DNA from: Opacimonas sp002292215
GTDB taxonomy: Bacteria; Pseudomonadota; Gammaproteobacteria; Enterobacterales; Alteromonadaceae
Length of the DNA: 64,000 nucleotides
Assembly (NCBI GenBank): GCA_943846745.1
Contig: OX044360.1
Coordinates: 434,001-498,000, forward strand
Reading direction: 5' to 3'
The notes under the pieces were generated by a model that was given only the letters and a program-made list of their open reading frames with translations, made no database searches and had not been told where the DNA came from. Of the stretch, positions 8,678-18,532 are shown piece by piece (within the stretch, counting starts at the first letter, position 1; each line of letters starts with the position of its first letter). The position numbers and the translations under genes are program-made.

Positions 8678-11389
8678 ATGGCAAAATCATTAGTTATTGT
8701 CGAGTCGCCAGCCAAAGCGAAAACAATAAATAAATATCTAGGCAAAGATTTTGTTGTGAAATCCAGTGTCGGGCATGTTCGCGATCTTCCTACTAAGGCG
8801 TTAGGTAATGTTGCACCTAAAAAACCAGCAAAAGAGCTCAATACCTGGACAGACAAGAAAAAAGCAGAATATTTACGTCAATTTGAATATGACAAACTTG
8901 TAGACCGCATGGGGATTGATCCTCAACATGACTGGCAAGCCCATTATCAAATTTTGCAAGGCAAAGAAAAAGTTGTCGCAGAACTTAAAAAACTAGCTAA
9001 AGACGCCGACACTATCTATCTTGCAACCGATTTGGATAGAGAAGGGGAAGCGATTGCTTGGCACCTCCAAGAACTATTGGGGACTAAAGGTAAAACCTAT
9101 CAGAGAGTGGTGTTTAACGAGATCACCAAGTCTGCTATTCAAGATGCGTTTGCCAATCCTGGTGAGCTGAACATCAACCGTGTAAATGCCCAACAAGCGC
9201 GTCGTTTTCTCGACCGTGTTGTAGGTTTCATGGTATCGCCATTATTATGGAAAAAAGTTGCTCGTGGCTTATCTGCGGGGCGTGTACAGTCAGTTGCCGT
9301 TCGTTTAGTAGTTGAACGTGAACGTGAAATTAAAGCTTTCCAGCCAGAAGAGTTTTGGGATATTCACGCTGACTTGCAACAAACTAGCGTTAAAAATACC
9401 ACCGTTGACTTACGCATGTTGGTGGCTAAACATGGTGATAAAGCCTTTAAGCCGGTTAATAAAGCGCAAGCTGACACCGCGTTAAATGCTTTAAAAGATG
9501 TGCAGTATTCTGTTGTCGCTCGTGAATCTAAACCTTCTTCTTCGCGTCCAAGTGCGCCTTTTATTACGTCCACATTGCAACAAGCTGCGTCAACTCGCCT
9601 TGGCTTTGGCGTGAAAAAGACCATGATGTTAGCTCAGCGTTTGTATGAAGCGGGCCACATTACCTATATGCGTACCGATTCAACTAATTTAAGTAACGAT
9701 GCAGTAGCTGCTGCGCGTAATTATATTGAAACCCAATTTGGTGCCAACTACCTACCTGAGAACCCAATTCGTTATGGTGCAAAAGAAGGCGCTCAAGAAG
9801 CTCACGAAGCGATTCGTCCTTCAAATGTTAAGCTAACTGCGGCCTCATTAGGTGATATGGAACGTGATGCTCAGCGTTTATATGAGCTGATTTGGCGTCA
9901 AACGTTAGCGTGTCAGATGTTACCAGCTAAGTATGATTCAACGACATTACGTGTCAAAGCGGGTGAGTATGAGTTAACTGCCAAAGGACGAGTGTTAAAA
10001 TTTGATGGTTGGACGCGTGTTCAGCCTCAAGTTAAACGTAAGGGGGATGATGATTTACTCTTGCCTGATCTTAAGCCTGGTGACGTACTTGCGTTACAGC
10101 AGTTAGATCCAAAACAACATTTTACTAAACCGGTTGCTCGTTTTAATGAAGCATCCTTGGTTAAAGAATTAGAAAAACGCGGTATCGGTCGTCCTTCAAC
10201 GTACGCATCAATCATTTCTACCATCCAAGATCGTGGTTATGTGCGTTTAGATATGAAGCGTTTTTATGCGGAGAAAATGGGGGAGATCGTATGTGATCGC
10301 CTTACTGATAATTTCTCTGAACTGATGTCGTTTGATTTCACCGCTAAGATGGAACAGCGTTTGGATGATATCGCACATGGCGAAAAACGCTGGAAAGACG
10401 TGCTAAACGACTTTTATGGTGATTTTTATACTCAACTCATGCAAGCTGAAAAAGACCCTGAAGAGGGCGGTATGGCCCTCAATTCAGCCGTACCAGTCAA
10501 TGTGACCTGCCCGAAAGAAGGCTGTGGTCGTGATATGAATATTCGTACCGCATCTACTGGGGTGTTTTTAGGGTGTACCGGTTATAACTTACCCCCCAAA
10601 GAACGCTGCACGCAAACCATGAATCTTACTCCTGGTGATGAAGCGATAAAAGTCGCCGATGAAGATGATTTTGAAACTGAATTATTACGCGCTAAACACC
10701 GTTGTCCAATCTGTGATACAGCCATGGATAGTTATCTGATTGATGAGACGCGTAAATTACATGTCTGTGGTAACACGCCGACCTGTCCTGGAACTGAAAT
10801 TGAGACGGGTACGTTCAAAATAAAAGGCTATGAAGGCCCATTAATTGAGTGTGATAAATGTGCGAGTGACATGGAACTGAAAAACGGTCGCTTTGGTAAG
10901 TATTTTGGTTGTACTAATGAAGAATGTACCAACACGCGTAAATTGTTACGCAGTGGCGAAGCTGCACCACCCAAAGAAGATCCGGTATTTTTACCAGAAC
11001 TACCTTGTACGCAATCCGATGCACACTTTGTGTTACGTGATGGTGCCGCAGGGATATTTTTGGCGGCACATAATTTTCCTAAATCCAGAGAGACTCGAGC
11101 GCCTTTAGTCGCTGAGTTACTCGAATATCGTGACCGTATTTCACCAAAATTTTACTATTTGGCTGATGCACCGGTAGCAGATCCTGATGGGCAACCTACT
11201 ATCGTAAGATATAGTCGTAAAACGAAAGAACAATACGTCATGTCTGAAGCTGAGAAAGGCAAAGCATCCGGTTGGTCTGCATGGTATCAAAATGGTAAAT
11301 GGGTAACTGACGATAAACGTAAGAAACCTGCTGCGAAGAAACCTGCTGCTAAACGTAAACCTGCCGCTAAAAAAGCTGCAGCGAAATAA
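8678..11389 (+). CDS. topA: DNA topoisomerase I
   Basis: A 903-residue type IA topoisomerase that relaxes negative supercoils. The Toprim domain is N-terminal (ESPAKAKT with Glu9; DLDREGEAIAWH around 118-129), and the catalytic Tyr is about residue 330 in HITYMRTDST. Three C-terminal zinc modules follow: CPKEGCG..., CPICDTAM... and CDKCASDM... The protein ends in a Lys/Ala/Pro-rich basic tail (KKPAAKKPAAKRKPAAKKAAAK-like), making it slightly longer than E. coli TopA (865). ATG 8678 is chosen because MAKSLVIVESPAKAKT is the family start; AAGGA lies 12 bases upstream, a long spacing. GTG 8615 and ATG 8621 are less likely. Confidence 0.95.
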   Translation: MAKSLVIVESPAKAKTINKYLGKDFVVKSSVGHVRDLPTKALGNVAPKKPAKELNTWTDKKKAEYLRQFEYDKLVDRMGIDPQHDWQAHYQILQGKEKVVAELKKLAKDADTIYLATDLDREGEAIAWHLQELLGTKGKTYQRVVFNEITKSAIQDAFANPGELNINRVNAQQARRFLDRVVGFMVSPLLWKKVARGLSAGRVQSVAVRLVVEREREIKAFQPEEFWDIHADLQQTSVKNTTVDLRMLVAKHGDKAFKPVNKAQADTALNALKDVQYSVVARESKPSSSRPSAPFITSTLQQAASTRLGFGVKKTMMLAQRLYEAGHITYMRTDSTNLSNDAVAAARNYIETQFGANYLPENPIRYGAKEGAQEAHEAIRPSNVKLTAASLGDMERDAQRLYELIWRQTLACQMLPAKYDSTTLRVKAGEYELTAKGRVLKFDGWTRVQPQVKRKGDDDLLLPDLKPGDVLALQQLDPKQHFTKPVARFNEASLVKELEKRGIGRPSTYASIISTIQDRGYVRLDMKRFYAEKMGEIVCDRLTDNFSELMSFDFTAKMEQRLDDIAHGEKRWKDVLNDFYGDFYTQLMQAEKDPEEGGMALNSAVPVNVTCPKEGCGRDMNIRTASTGVFLGCTGYNLPPKERCTQTMNLTPGDEAIKVADEDDFETELLRAKHRCPICDTAMDSYLIDETRKLHVCGNTPTCPGTEIETGTFKIKGYEGPLIECDKCASDMELKNGRFGKYFGCTNEECTNTRKLLRSGEAAPPKEDPVFLPELPCTQSDAHFVLRDGAAGIFLAAHNFPKSRETRAPLVAELLEYRDRISPKFYYLADAPVADPDGQPTIVRYSRKTKEQYVMSEAEKGKASGWSAWYQNGKWVTDDKRKKPAAKKPAAKRKPAAKKAAAK

Positions 11390-11414
11390 CCGAAAGCATA
11401 AGAGACTATAGCTA

Positions 11415-11966
11415 ATGGCATCATTACAAGATCAATTATTAAAGGCTGGTTTAGCGGATAAAAAATCCGCTAAGAAAATCAAGCAACAAAAGCATAAAGC
11501 TAAAAAATTAGCACAGACCCAGAAAGTTGTCGTCGTTGACCAAGCAAAGCTGGATGCTCAAGCGGCATTGGCCGCTAAACAGGCCAAAGATGCTGAATTA
11601 GCCAAAGAGCAAGCGGCTGTGCGCGAAGCTAAAGAAGTGCTCGCCCAAGTAAGGCAGTTGATTGATACTAACAAACAACCGCGTGTGAAAGGCGATATCG
11701 TCGTTAATTTTACCGATGATAATCTGGTCAAGCGTTTATATGTCGACCAAGCAACTCATCAACTTATTACTCAAGCCCGATTAGCCATTGCTAAATTACA
11801 TGATGGCTATGAGCTAATACCCGTACCTGTGGCTGATAAGATTGCAACGCGTCATCCAGAAGCTATTGTTTATCGTGCTGACGATGTCCCTGAGACAGAA
11901 CAAACCGATGCGCAGGATGATGAATGGTATGGCGATTATGAGATACCTGATGATTTGATGTGGTAA
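11415..11966 (+). CDS. DUF2058 family protein (YaiL-like)
   Basis: A 183-residue, highly charged cytoplasmic protein of the DUF2058 family (E. coli YaiL), whose function is not established; it is sometimes labelled nucleoprotein or polynucleotide-associated. The N-terminus MASLQDQLLKAGLADKKSAKK is typical. A Lys/Ala/Gln-rich segment likely to form a coiled coil spans about 15-90, followed by a small globular part ending in a very acidic tail. It begins 25 bases after topA on the same strand, so the two may be cotranscribed. A strong terminator follows. Confidence 0.85.
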   Translation: MASLQDQLLKAGLADKKSAKKIKQQKHKAKKLAQTQKVVVVDQAKLDAQAALAAKQAKDAELAKEQAAVREAKEVLAQVRQLIDTNKQPRVKGDIVVNFTDDNLVKRLYVDQATHQLITQARLAIAKLHDGYELIPVPVADKIATRHPEAIVYRADDVPETEQTDAQDDEWYGDYEIPDDLMW

Positions 11967-12000
11967 AGTCGGTTGAGTCATCAAATTGAATAGACATAAA

Positions 12001-12024
12001 AAAAGCACCTAATTAGGTGCTTTT
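12001..12024. terminator. Bidirectional intrinsic terminator
   Basis: A perfect 24-base palindrome, AAAAGCACCTAATTAGGTGCTTTT, lies between the convergent DUF2058 gene and rne. It is flanked by A and T runs, giving a terminator in both directions. Confidence 0.85.
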
Positions 12025-12070
12025 TTGTTTCTAATTCACAGCGCTAAATTAACGCTGTGAGTCAAACGAG

Positions 12071-14995
12071 TTATTCAACACTCGCCGGTAACGTAGTCGG
12101 TGCAGACACACGCGATGTCACACTTGTCATATCAGCGCGCTTAGCTGTCTTAACGTACTCTGGACGGGCATCATCTGCTCGAGAAGTAACGCTGATCTCA
12201 CCAATCTCTTGTGCAATGACTTTAGGCAATGCAGTTGGATGTGATGCACGCGCTTTAGGCTGCAATGCAGTAGCGACTGGCGCTGCTTTTACCACAGGAG
12301 CTTCAGCTACAAGTGCTTCAACCACTGGTGCTTCAACTACTGGAGTCTCAACCACTGGTGCTTGAACAGCCGGCGCTACAACAACCGGCGCTGCAACTAC
12401 AGGAGTTTCAACAACAGGCGCTTCAGCTACAGGTGTTTCAACAACTGGCGCTGCAACAACAGGCTCTGCAACATTAGGAGCTAAGTCTTCCTTCGCTTGT
12501 TCAATCGCTTCTGATGTCGCTTGAATTGCTTCGTTAGAAGTTTCAACAGCGTTGTCAGATTCGATTATAGATTTCTTACTTTCAAATTCAAGCACTTCAC
12601 TTGTTTTTGTGACAGCCTCAGCATGCTCTGGATCAGATTCATTCATCGACTCTAATGGTAACTGAGTTTGAATGACGTTATCAGAAGCGTCAGCAGATGC
12701 CTGTTCTTCTTGCTTGCGTTTTTGACCCGCAGCACGAGCATGACGAGGAGAGCGACGTGAACGTGACTTCTTCTCTTGTGCTGTTGTGTTGTCGTCAGTG
12801 CTGTCATTTGCTAACGCAGTAGACTGTGTCTCTTGAGTTGCCGTTACAGGTGTCTCAACTTGAACTTCAATAGCAGCTTGATTTTCAACTGGTACATCTG
12901 TGACTGCTGTTACTGCTGCGTCATCTTGAATGCGAACATTTTTACGTGTATCGCGACGTTTACGACGTTCTTTAGGAACGGCTGGCGTATTATCTTCAGC
13001 TTCAACCTCATTTGTTTTAGTGCGAGGTTGGCGACGTGGTGCAGCAGCTCCGTTAGTCTCTACGTTATCAGTACGTTTACGATTGCGGTTATTACGACGC
13101 TGTCCTTCTTGACCTTCTTTGTTGTCTTTAGTACCGCGATTATCTTTAGTTTCAGTCGCTGTATTACCAGTCGCGTCTTTGTCTTCAGTTTGCTGTCCAC
13201 GACCGCGTTGATTTCGGTTACGGTTACGGTTTTGACTTTGACGACGTTGGTTATTATTACGAGCTCGACCTTTCGCTTGAGGTTTTTCTTCCGGCTTAGG
13301 TGCAAATAGCGCAGTGATCCAAGCAATAAAACCTGCAATGATACCTGTTGTCGCAGCTGCTTTAGCCGGTGTAGGTGTAGGTGTTGGTGCGGGCGCTGTT
13401 TTCGGGGCAATCATACCTTTCAATGCTGGCTCTTCACGTTTAGTTGGGAGCGCAGCAGCAGCTTCTTGAATTTGCTCATTTGATTCCGCTAATTCTAACG
13501 TGTAGCTGATTTCAGATACTTTATCTTCTGGACGGCGACGTGAAATTTGGAAGTTAGGCGTAGATAAGTTTGGATTAGGTAAGACTAATACATCGACCTT
13601 ATTACGATCTTCTATTGCCCGAAGTGCACGACGTTTTTCATTCAGGATATAAGTAGCAACATCAACCGGTAATTGTGCTTCAACTTGACCTGTGTTGTCT
13701 TTGATACATTCTTCTTCAATGATGCGTAACACAGACAAAGCTAACGATTCAGTTCCACGAATTGTTCCGTGACCGGCGCAACGAGGACATACGTTATGCG
13801 CAGACTCACCTAATGATGGACGTAAACGTTGGCGAGACATTTCTAACAAACCAAAACGCGAAATACGACCAAGTTGAATGCGAGCACGATCTCCACTTAC
13901 CGCATCTTTCATACGATTTTCAACTTCACGTTGGTGCTTGTTAATCGACATATCAATAAAGTCGATAACCACTAAACCACCTAAATCACGTAAACGCAAT
14001 TGACGTGCAATCTCATCTGCTGCTTCAAGGTTAGTATTAAATGCCGTCTCTTCAATATCGCTGCCCTTAGTGGCGCGAGCAGAGTTGATATCGATTGATG
14101 TTAATGCTTCTGTTGGGTCGATAACAATTGAACCACCAGAGGGTAAACGGACTTCACGTTGGAAAGCCGATTCAATTTGGGTTTCAATTTGGTAATGACT
14201 GAATAACGGCACATCACCTGTATAAGGTTTTACGCGACTAGCAAAGTCAGGACGTACTAATTCTATATGTTGTAGCGCTTGCTCAAAAATCACCGGCTTG
14301 TCAATGATGATTTCACCTACATCGCGACGAAGATAATCACGGATAGCACGAACAATAACGTTTGACTCTTGATGAATTAAAAACGGAGCAGGGCGGTCTT
14401 TGGCAACTTCCGAGATCGCTTCCCAATGGGTTAACAATACTTTTAGATCCCATGATAATTCTTCTGTAGATTTGCCAACACCAGCAGTTCGAACGATTAA
14501 GCCCATTCCTTTAGGAAGATCAAGCTGATCTAATGCGGCTTTCAATTCACTTCGTTCCTCCCCTTCGATGCGGCGAGATATACCACCTGCACGAGGGTTA
14601 TTAGGCATGAGCACTAAATAACTACCAGCAAGGGAGATAAACGTCGTTAAGGCAGCGCCTTTTTGACCACGTTCTTCTTTATCTATTTGGATTATAACTT
14701 CTTGGCCTTCTTTGATAGCGTCTTTTATATTAGGACGACCTTCAAAGGTGTAGTTATTAGGGAAATAATTACGGGCAATTTCTTTAAGCGGTAAAAAACC
14801 ATGACGGTCAGCACCGTAATCCACAAACGCAGCTTCTAAGCTTGGCTCTACACGAGTAATAGTACCTTTATATATGTTTGCTTTTTTCTGTTCATGACCG
14901 GGGCTTTCGATATCTAGATCATATAATTTTTGACCATCGACAAGGGCGACACGCAACTCTTCTGATTGAGTTGCATTTATCAACATTCTTTTCAT
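12071..14995 (-). CDS. rne: Ribonuclease E
   Basis: A 974-residue endoribonuclease and degradosome scaffold. The S1 domain spans about 35-125, the catalytic Mg2+ residues are Asp302 and Asp345 (one less than E. coli 303/346), and the Zn-link is CPRC at 403-406. The residue register supports ATG 14995 (MKRMLINATQSEELRVALVDG); the frame is open further upstream but that part is not RNase E. The C-terminal half is disordered: Arg/Asn-rich RNA-binding stretches at roughly 600-720, then acidic sequence, then PVVE/PVAE repeats, ending in a short conserved tail. The ATG has only a weak Shine-Dalgarno and follows a long leader, as expected for an autoregulated rne mRNA. Confidence 0.96.
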   Translation of the reverse strand: MKRMLINATQSEELRVALVDGQKLYDLDIESPGHEQKKANIYKGTITRVEPSLEAAFVDYGADRHGFLPLKEIARNYFPNNYTFEGRPNIKDAIKEGQEVIIQIDKEERGQKGAALTTFISLAGSYLVLMPNNPRAGGISRRIEGEERSELKAALDQLDLPKGMGLIVRTAGVGKSTEELSWDLKVLLTHWEAISEVAKDRPAPFLIHQESNVIVRAIRDYLRRDVGEIIIDKPVIFEQALQHIELVRPDFASRVKPYTGDVPLFSHYQIETQIESAFQREVRLPSGGSIVIDPTEALTSIDINSARATKGSDIEETAFNTNLEAADEIARQLRLRDLGGLVVIDFIDMSINKHQREVENRMKDAVSGDRARIQLGRISRFGLLEMSRQRLRPSLGESAHNVCPRCAGHGTIRGTESLALSVLRIIEEECIKDNTGQVEAQLPVDVATYILNEKRRALRAIEDRNKVDVLVLPNPNLSTPNFQISRRRPEDKVSEISYTLELAESNEQIQEAAAALPTKREEPALKGMIAPKTAPAPTPTPTPAKAAATTGIIAGFIAWITALFAPKPEEKPQAKGRARNNNQRRQSQNRNRNRNQRGRGQQTEDKDATGNTATETKDNRGTKDNKEGQEGQRRNNRNRKRTDNVETNGAAAPRRQPRTKTNEVEAEDNTPAVPKERRKRRDTRKNVRIQDDAAVTAVTDVPVENQAAIEVQVETPVTATQETQSTALANDSTDDNTTAQEKKSRSRRSPRHARAAGQKRKQEEQASADASDNVIQTQLPLESMNESDPEHAEAVTKTSEVLEFESKKSIIESDNAVETSNEAIQATSEAIEQAKEDLAPNVAEPVVAAPVVETPVAEAPVVETPVVAAPVVVAPAVQAPVVETPVVEAPVVEALVAEAPVVKAAPVATALQPKARASHPTALPKVIAQEIGEISVTSRADDARPEYVKTAKRADMTSVTSRVSAPTTLPASVE
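12272..12471 (-). repeat. Degenerate PVVE/PVAE-coding repeats in rne
   Basis: About 200 bases inside the rne C-terminal region encode tandem, imperfect repeats of PVVETPVVEAP type. The DNA units (GGAGTTTCAACAACAGGCGC-like) are about 24-30 bases and diverged. This is low-complexity linker sequence in the degradosome scaffold, prone to length change by slippage; it is not a CRISPR. Confidence 0.8.
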
Positions 14996-15595
14996 TTTGT
15001 ATTCATTCTTATATAAGGTGCGGACAGGCAAGAAAGGGCTCGAAGTGAGCTTAAACAAGGACTGCACTAAACGCGCAGGTAGGATTATCCGTATATGTGT
15101 AGTCGGTACTGGCACTTGTAAGGTGCAAGAGTATCGTCAATATACTAGATTAAACATGTTTTATTGTAATCACAGGGCTAAGGGGAAAGGGTTAAGAGCT
15201 GTTGTCATTAACAACGATTCGAGCCTTATCACTGTGGTAAAAATTCTATTCTATTATGTCTGCACAATGTTTATTTATGCACAAATTTACGCGCTGCTAT
15301 CTGTCATCGTATCTTCATGAATGTGGCTTAATAATAAGAAGCGTGTTTCACATCCATTCACATGTTTCATGTAAGGGGCAATCTAAACGTAATTTGTGCT
15401 CATCCGGATAAAAAGGCGATGCGTTTTTACATCAAACCCAACGTTATTTGGGTATTAAATCTACAATTTTATCCGCAGTTGATAGCTGATTTTGTGCATT
15501 CAGGTATCCAACTAACACATAGTATCCTCCGAAACCTTATTTTCTGCAAGAAATAAACCGCACAACCTGTTAATAATCAGGTAAAATGCGCGGCT
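14996..15595. other. Long rne leader and rne/rluC divergent spacer
   Basis: This 600-base gene-free region separates divergent rne and rluC. On the rne strand the first ~180 bases can form several small hairpins, for example GCTC/GAGC at 15038-15050 and CTGC...GCAG near 15058-15080. In E. coli the rne 5' leader carries hairpins through which RNase E controls its own mRNA; a similar role here is inferred. The open frames in this region have no recognisable product or ribosome-binding site. Confidence 0.5.
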
Positions 15596-16546
15596 ATGAA
15601 TACAGAAACCTTCCAAAACGTCACATTTGTCGAGATTGAACCTGATCAAGCTGGGCAAAGGATTGATAACTTTTTAAAAACGCATCTTAAAGGTGTCCCT
15701 AAAAGCATGATTTATCGGATCTTACGCAAGGGGGAAGTGCGCGTGAACAAAAAGCGCATTAAACCTGAATATAAGCTCCAAGGTCATGATTTATTACGTA
15801 TCCCACCTATTAGGGTGAGTGATTCGCCTGAGCCGGTGAATGTCAAACTCGACAAAGTTGCCATGATGCAAGATTACATCTTGTATGAAGATGATCGCGT
15901 GATGGTTATTAATAAACCATCGGGTCTTGCTGTACATGGCGGTAGTGGGCTTTCATTTGGTCTGATCGAAGGTTTAAGGGCGTTACGTCCTGACGCCAAA
16001 TTCTTGGAACTCGTGCATCGTATTGACCGCGATACCTCCGGTATATTGTTAGTGGCTAAACGGCGTTCGGCATTACGCCATTTGCACGAACAATTACGTG
16101 AGAAAAAAATGACCAAGCGCTACCATGCTTTAGTATGGGGTAAGTGGCCAGATAATCGCTTTAAAGTTAAGGCAGCGTTACAAAAGAATGTACTTAAATC
16201 TGGTGAACGCATTGTTAATGTTTCTCCAGAAGGGAAACCTAGCGAAACGCGGTATCGTATACTCGAGCAGTTTAGTGACACAACGTTAGTTGAAGCATCA
16301 CCAATCACAGGCCGAACGCATCAAATACGCGTGCATTGTCTGCATGCTGGTTTTCCAATATGTGGTGATCCTAAATATTGTGATGATGAGGGGAATGCTC
16401 AATTAGCACAACGAGGTTTAAAACGATTGTTTTTGCATGCCCATAGTTTGTCATTTATTCACCCAGAAACACAAGAGCAAGTCACATTTAAAGCACCCTA
16501 TGATGCTCAGTTAACAAATATTGTTAAACGGTTAGGTCAAGCATGA
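15596..16546 (+). CDS. rluC: 23S rRNA pseudouridine synthase RluC
   Basis: A 316-residue enzyme that in E. coli makes pseudouridine at 23S rRNA positions 955, 2504 and 2580. It has an N-terminal S4 RNA-binding domain (about 18-80) and a RluA-type catalytic domain with Asp144 in HRIDRDTSG, the same number as in E. coli. Divergent from rne, as in E. coli and many relatives, which supports RluC rather than RluD. It overlaps the following HAD gene by 4 bases (ATGA). Confidence 0.94.
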   Translation: MNTETFQNVTFVEIEPDQAGQRIDNFLKTHLKGVPKSMIYRILRKGEVRVNKKRIKPEYKLQGHDLLRIPPIRVSDSPEPVNVKLDKVAMMQDYILYEDDRVMVINKPSGLAVHGGSGLSFGLIEGLRALRPDAKFLELVHRIDRDTSGILLVAKRRSALRHLHEQLREKKMTKRYHALVWGKWPDNRFKVKAALQKNVLKSGERIVNVSPEGKPSETRYRILEQFSDTTLVEASPITGRTHQIRVHCLHAGFPICGDPKYCDDEGNAQLAQRGLKRLFLHAHSLSFIHPETQEQVTFKAPYDAQLTNIVKRLGQA

Positions 16547-17208
16547 ACCGTGTAATTACAAATCCTTTTACTCAATATCAATGTATCATTTTTGATTGGG
16601 ATGGCACGGTAATGGACTCAGCGGGCAAAATTATTGCCTGTATGCAAATCGCAGCCAAAAAATGTGAGTTACCTGTACCTAGCGATAACGATGTTGCGCA
16701 TATTATTGGTATCAGCTTGGCACCGGCAATAGCGCAACTTTTTGCATTAACGGATAATGTGATTATTGAGCGCATGGTTACAGCATACAAACATGCGTTT
16801 TTGGCTATTGATACGACACCTTGTCCTTTATTTGTTGGTGCGCATGAATTGTTTACTCAATTACATCCTCACGTCACCTTAGCAGTGGCAACAGGAAAAG
16901 CTCGACGCGGATTAACTCGTGCATGGGAAGCGACGCAAACGGGTCATTTCTTTACGGATAGTTGTTGTGCTGATGAAGCACAATCTAAACCTCATCCAGA
17001 AATGTTAGAGCATATTTTACATCGTCAAGGGTTAACACCTCAGCAATGTTTGATGGTGGGGGACACCACTTATGATATGCAGATGGCACAATCCTTAGGC
17101 ATGGATAGAATTGGTGTTGATTATGGCGTGCACCAGCCACACTTGTTACACAACCATGAACCTAAAGCGATTATTTCAGCACCTTTAGAATTATTGAAGC
17201 ATATCTAG
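16543..17208 (+). CDS. HAD-family phosphatase (phosphoglycolate phosphatase-like)
   Basis: A 221-residue HAD hydrolase. Motif I is FDWDGTVMDS with Asp18 and Asp20, followed by a helical cap (about 30-95), motif II ATGK, a Lys in SKPHPEML and motif IV MVGDTTYDM. The arrangement resembles Gph-like phosphatases, but the substrate is unknown. It overlaps rluC by 4 bases and is surely cotranscribed; a HAD gene downstream of rluC is common in Shewanella and Vibrio relatives. Converges with yceF. Confidence 0.85.
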   Translation: MNRVITNPFTQYQCIIFDWDGTVMDSAGKIIACMQIAAKKCELPVPSDNDVAHIIGISLAPAIAQLFALTDNVIIERMVTAYKHAFLAIDTTPCPLFVGAHELFTQLHPHVTLAVATGKARRGLTRAWEATQTGHFFTDSCCADEAQSKPHPEMLEHILHRQGLTPQQCLMVGDTTYDMQMAQSLGMDRIGVDYGVHQPHLLHNHEPKAIISAPLELLKHI

Positions 17209-17272
17209 AGTTTCACGCTTAATTCCTATTTCTTAGGGCTTAAGGCGTTACGCGTAACAGGCTTGTATTACT

Positions 17273-17854
17273 TTAACCCAAGGGATCAAGACCTAGGCTT
17301 TGTAATATGCTGGTTAACTCAATCAGGGGTAAACCCACTAACGAATTGGGGTCGCGTCCACTTAAATGCGTAAATAAGGTGACACCCAAACCTTCACTTT
17401 TGAAGCTACCGGCACAGTCAAATGGTTGTTCAATTTCTAGATACCGCATGATTTGTTGTTCGCTTAATTCTCTAAAACCAACGATAAACGGCTCCACCAC
17501 TTTGCGCTGGTTTCCGGTTGTACCATCAAGTACACACAAGCTAGTATAAAACGTGACAGTATTACCTGAACAGGTTGATAATTGCATGTAGGCTGTTTCG
17601 ATATTACCGGGTTTGGTTAGAATTTGATTATTAATGGTCGCAACTTGGTCACTCCCGATGACAATAGCATCGGGATGATCTTGTGAAATGATGTGTGCTT
17701 TTTCATAGGCTAAACGACTGACTAACGCTGCTGGGCCTTCATTCTCAAGCGCTGTTTCATCAATATTCGGTGAGATTGAGTCAAATGGTAAGCCTAAACG
17801 ATGTAATAATGCTCGTCGATAAGGTGAGGAAGATGCTAAAATGATTTTTTTCAT
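17273..17854 (-). CDS. yceF: 7-methyl-GTP pyrophosphatase, Maf family (YceF)
   Basis: A 193-residue Maf-like nucleotide pyrophosphatase. It starts with the Maf signature ILASSSPYRRALLHRLG, followed by IGSDQV, CAGSFKSEG and GRDPNSLVGLPL. The SPYRR and SDQV variants match the YceF subgroup, which hydrolyses m7GTP, rather than the dTTP/UTP-specific YhdE subgroup. It is expected to remove modified nucleotides from the pool. It sits between rluC-HAD and yceD-rpmF on the opposite strand, the same neighbourhood as in E. coli. Confidence 0.92.
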   Translation of the reverse strand: MKKIILASSSPYRRALLHRLGLPFDSISPNIDETALENEGPAALVSRLAYEKAHIISQDHPDAIVIGSDQVATINNQILTKPGNIETAYMQLSTCSGNTVTFYTSLCVLDGTTGNQRKVVEPFIVGFRELSEQQIMRYLEIEQPFDCAGSFKSEGLGVTLFTHLSGRDPNSLVGLPLIELTSILQSLGLDPLG

Positions 17855-17998
17855 AAAGTTTAATTATCTGCGCAATAAAGTCTTGGATTTGTCTATATTA
17901 GGCGTATCGAGCACAAATGCCAATAATTAAGCTTTTGTCACGCAAATCACCTCGATTTGATTGACTATTACAGGATATATCTATAAGATGCGCGCGTT

Positions 17999-18529
17999 AT
18001 GCAGAAAGTAAAATTGCCAAAAACCATTGACCCTATCAAAAGTGCTAATAAATGTTCAGAGTATTCTGGCGTTTTTAATGCTTCGGATATGCCTAGGTGG
18101 CAAGCAGCAGTCGTTAGTTGTGCCGATGTGATTCACGTCGAGGCTAAGTTTGAAAAAGACGCGCAGAGTCTTACTTTGTTTCACGGAACACTAGACACGA
18201 CAGCGAAACTTATCTGTCAACGGTGTAATTCGCTCCTAGAGCAAACAGTGCATGTCGATTATTGTTTCACGCCCGTGCAGGGGCCTGATATTGACGAACT
18301 GGAGTTACCAGAGGCTTACGAGCCGGTTGAAGTTGATGAACACGGAATAGTGAGTCTACTGCAATTATTCGAGGATGAATTGATTATTGCTTTACCTATT
18401 GTTGCGCTCCATGCAGAGGATGCGTGCACAGTAACCAAAGACGATATGACGTTCGGTATACTCGAACCGGAGCAAGAGCGACAAAACCCATTTGCGGTTT
18501 TACAAGAACTTAAGCGAGACCAGGAGTAA
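17999..18529 (+). CDS. yceD: YceD (DUF177), 23S rRNA accumulation protein
   Basis: A 176-residue DUF177 protein. The family is needed for normal 23S rRNA accumulation and is almost always encoded just before rpmF, as here (3 bases separate them). It has a CxxC (CQRC) near residue 73 and an acidic central stretch with the ELPEAYEPVEVDEHG pattern typical of the family. Both genes are likely made from one mRNA, linking 50S assembly to L32 synthesis. Confidence 0.9.
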   Translation: MQKVKLPKTIDPIKSANKCSEYSGVFNASDMPRWQAAVVSCADVIHVEAKFEKDAQSLTLFHGTLDTTAKLICQRCNSLLEQTVHVDYCFTPVQGPDIDELELPEAYEPVEVDEHGIVSLLQLFEDELIIALPIVALHAEDACTVTKDDMTFGILEPEQERQNPFAVLQELKRDQE

Positions 18530-18532
18530 TTT

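Noticed and set aside
12272..12471. Regular repeat pattern that could suggest a CRISPR array
   Set aside because: Repeats are in frame, diverged and encode PVVE/PVAE units; there are no unique spacers of fixed length and no cas genes.
13060..13410. Open frames inside rne in other frames, rich in Arg, Lys and Ser
   Set aside because: They are by-products of the repetitive, biased codons of the RNase E Arg-rich region.
15362..15556. 64-codon open frame in the rne/rluC spacer
   Set aside because: No ribosome-binding site, no recognisable family, odd composition; it overlaps the likely rne promoter region.
17247..17258. Palindrome GTTACGCGTAAC between the convergent HAD and yceF genes
   Set aside because: No T run follows and no loop remains; it is too short to claim as a terminator or site.
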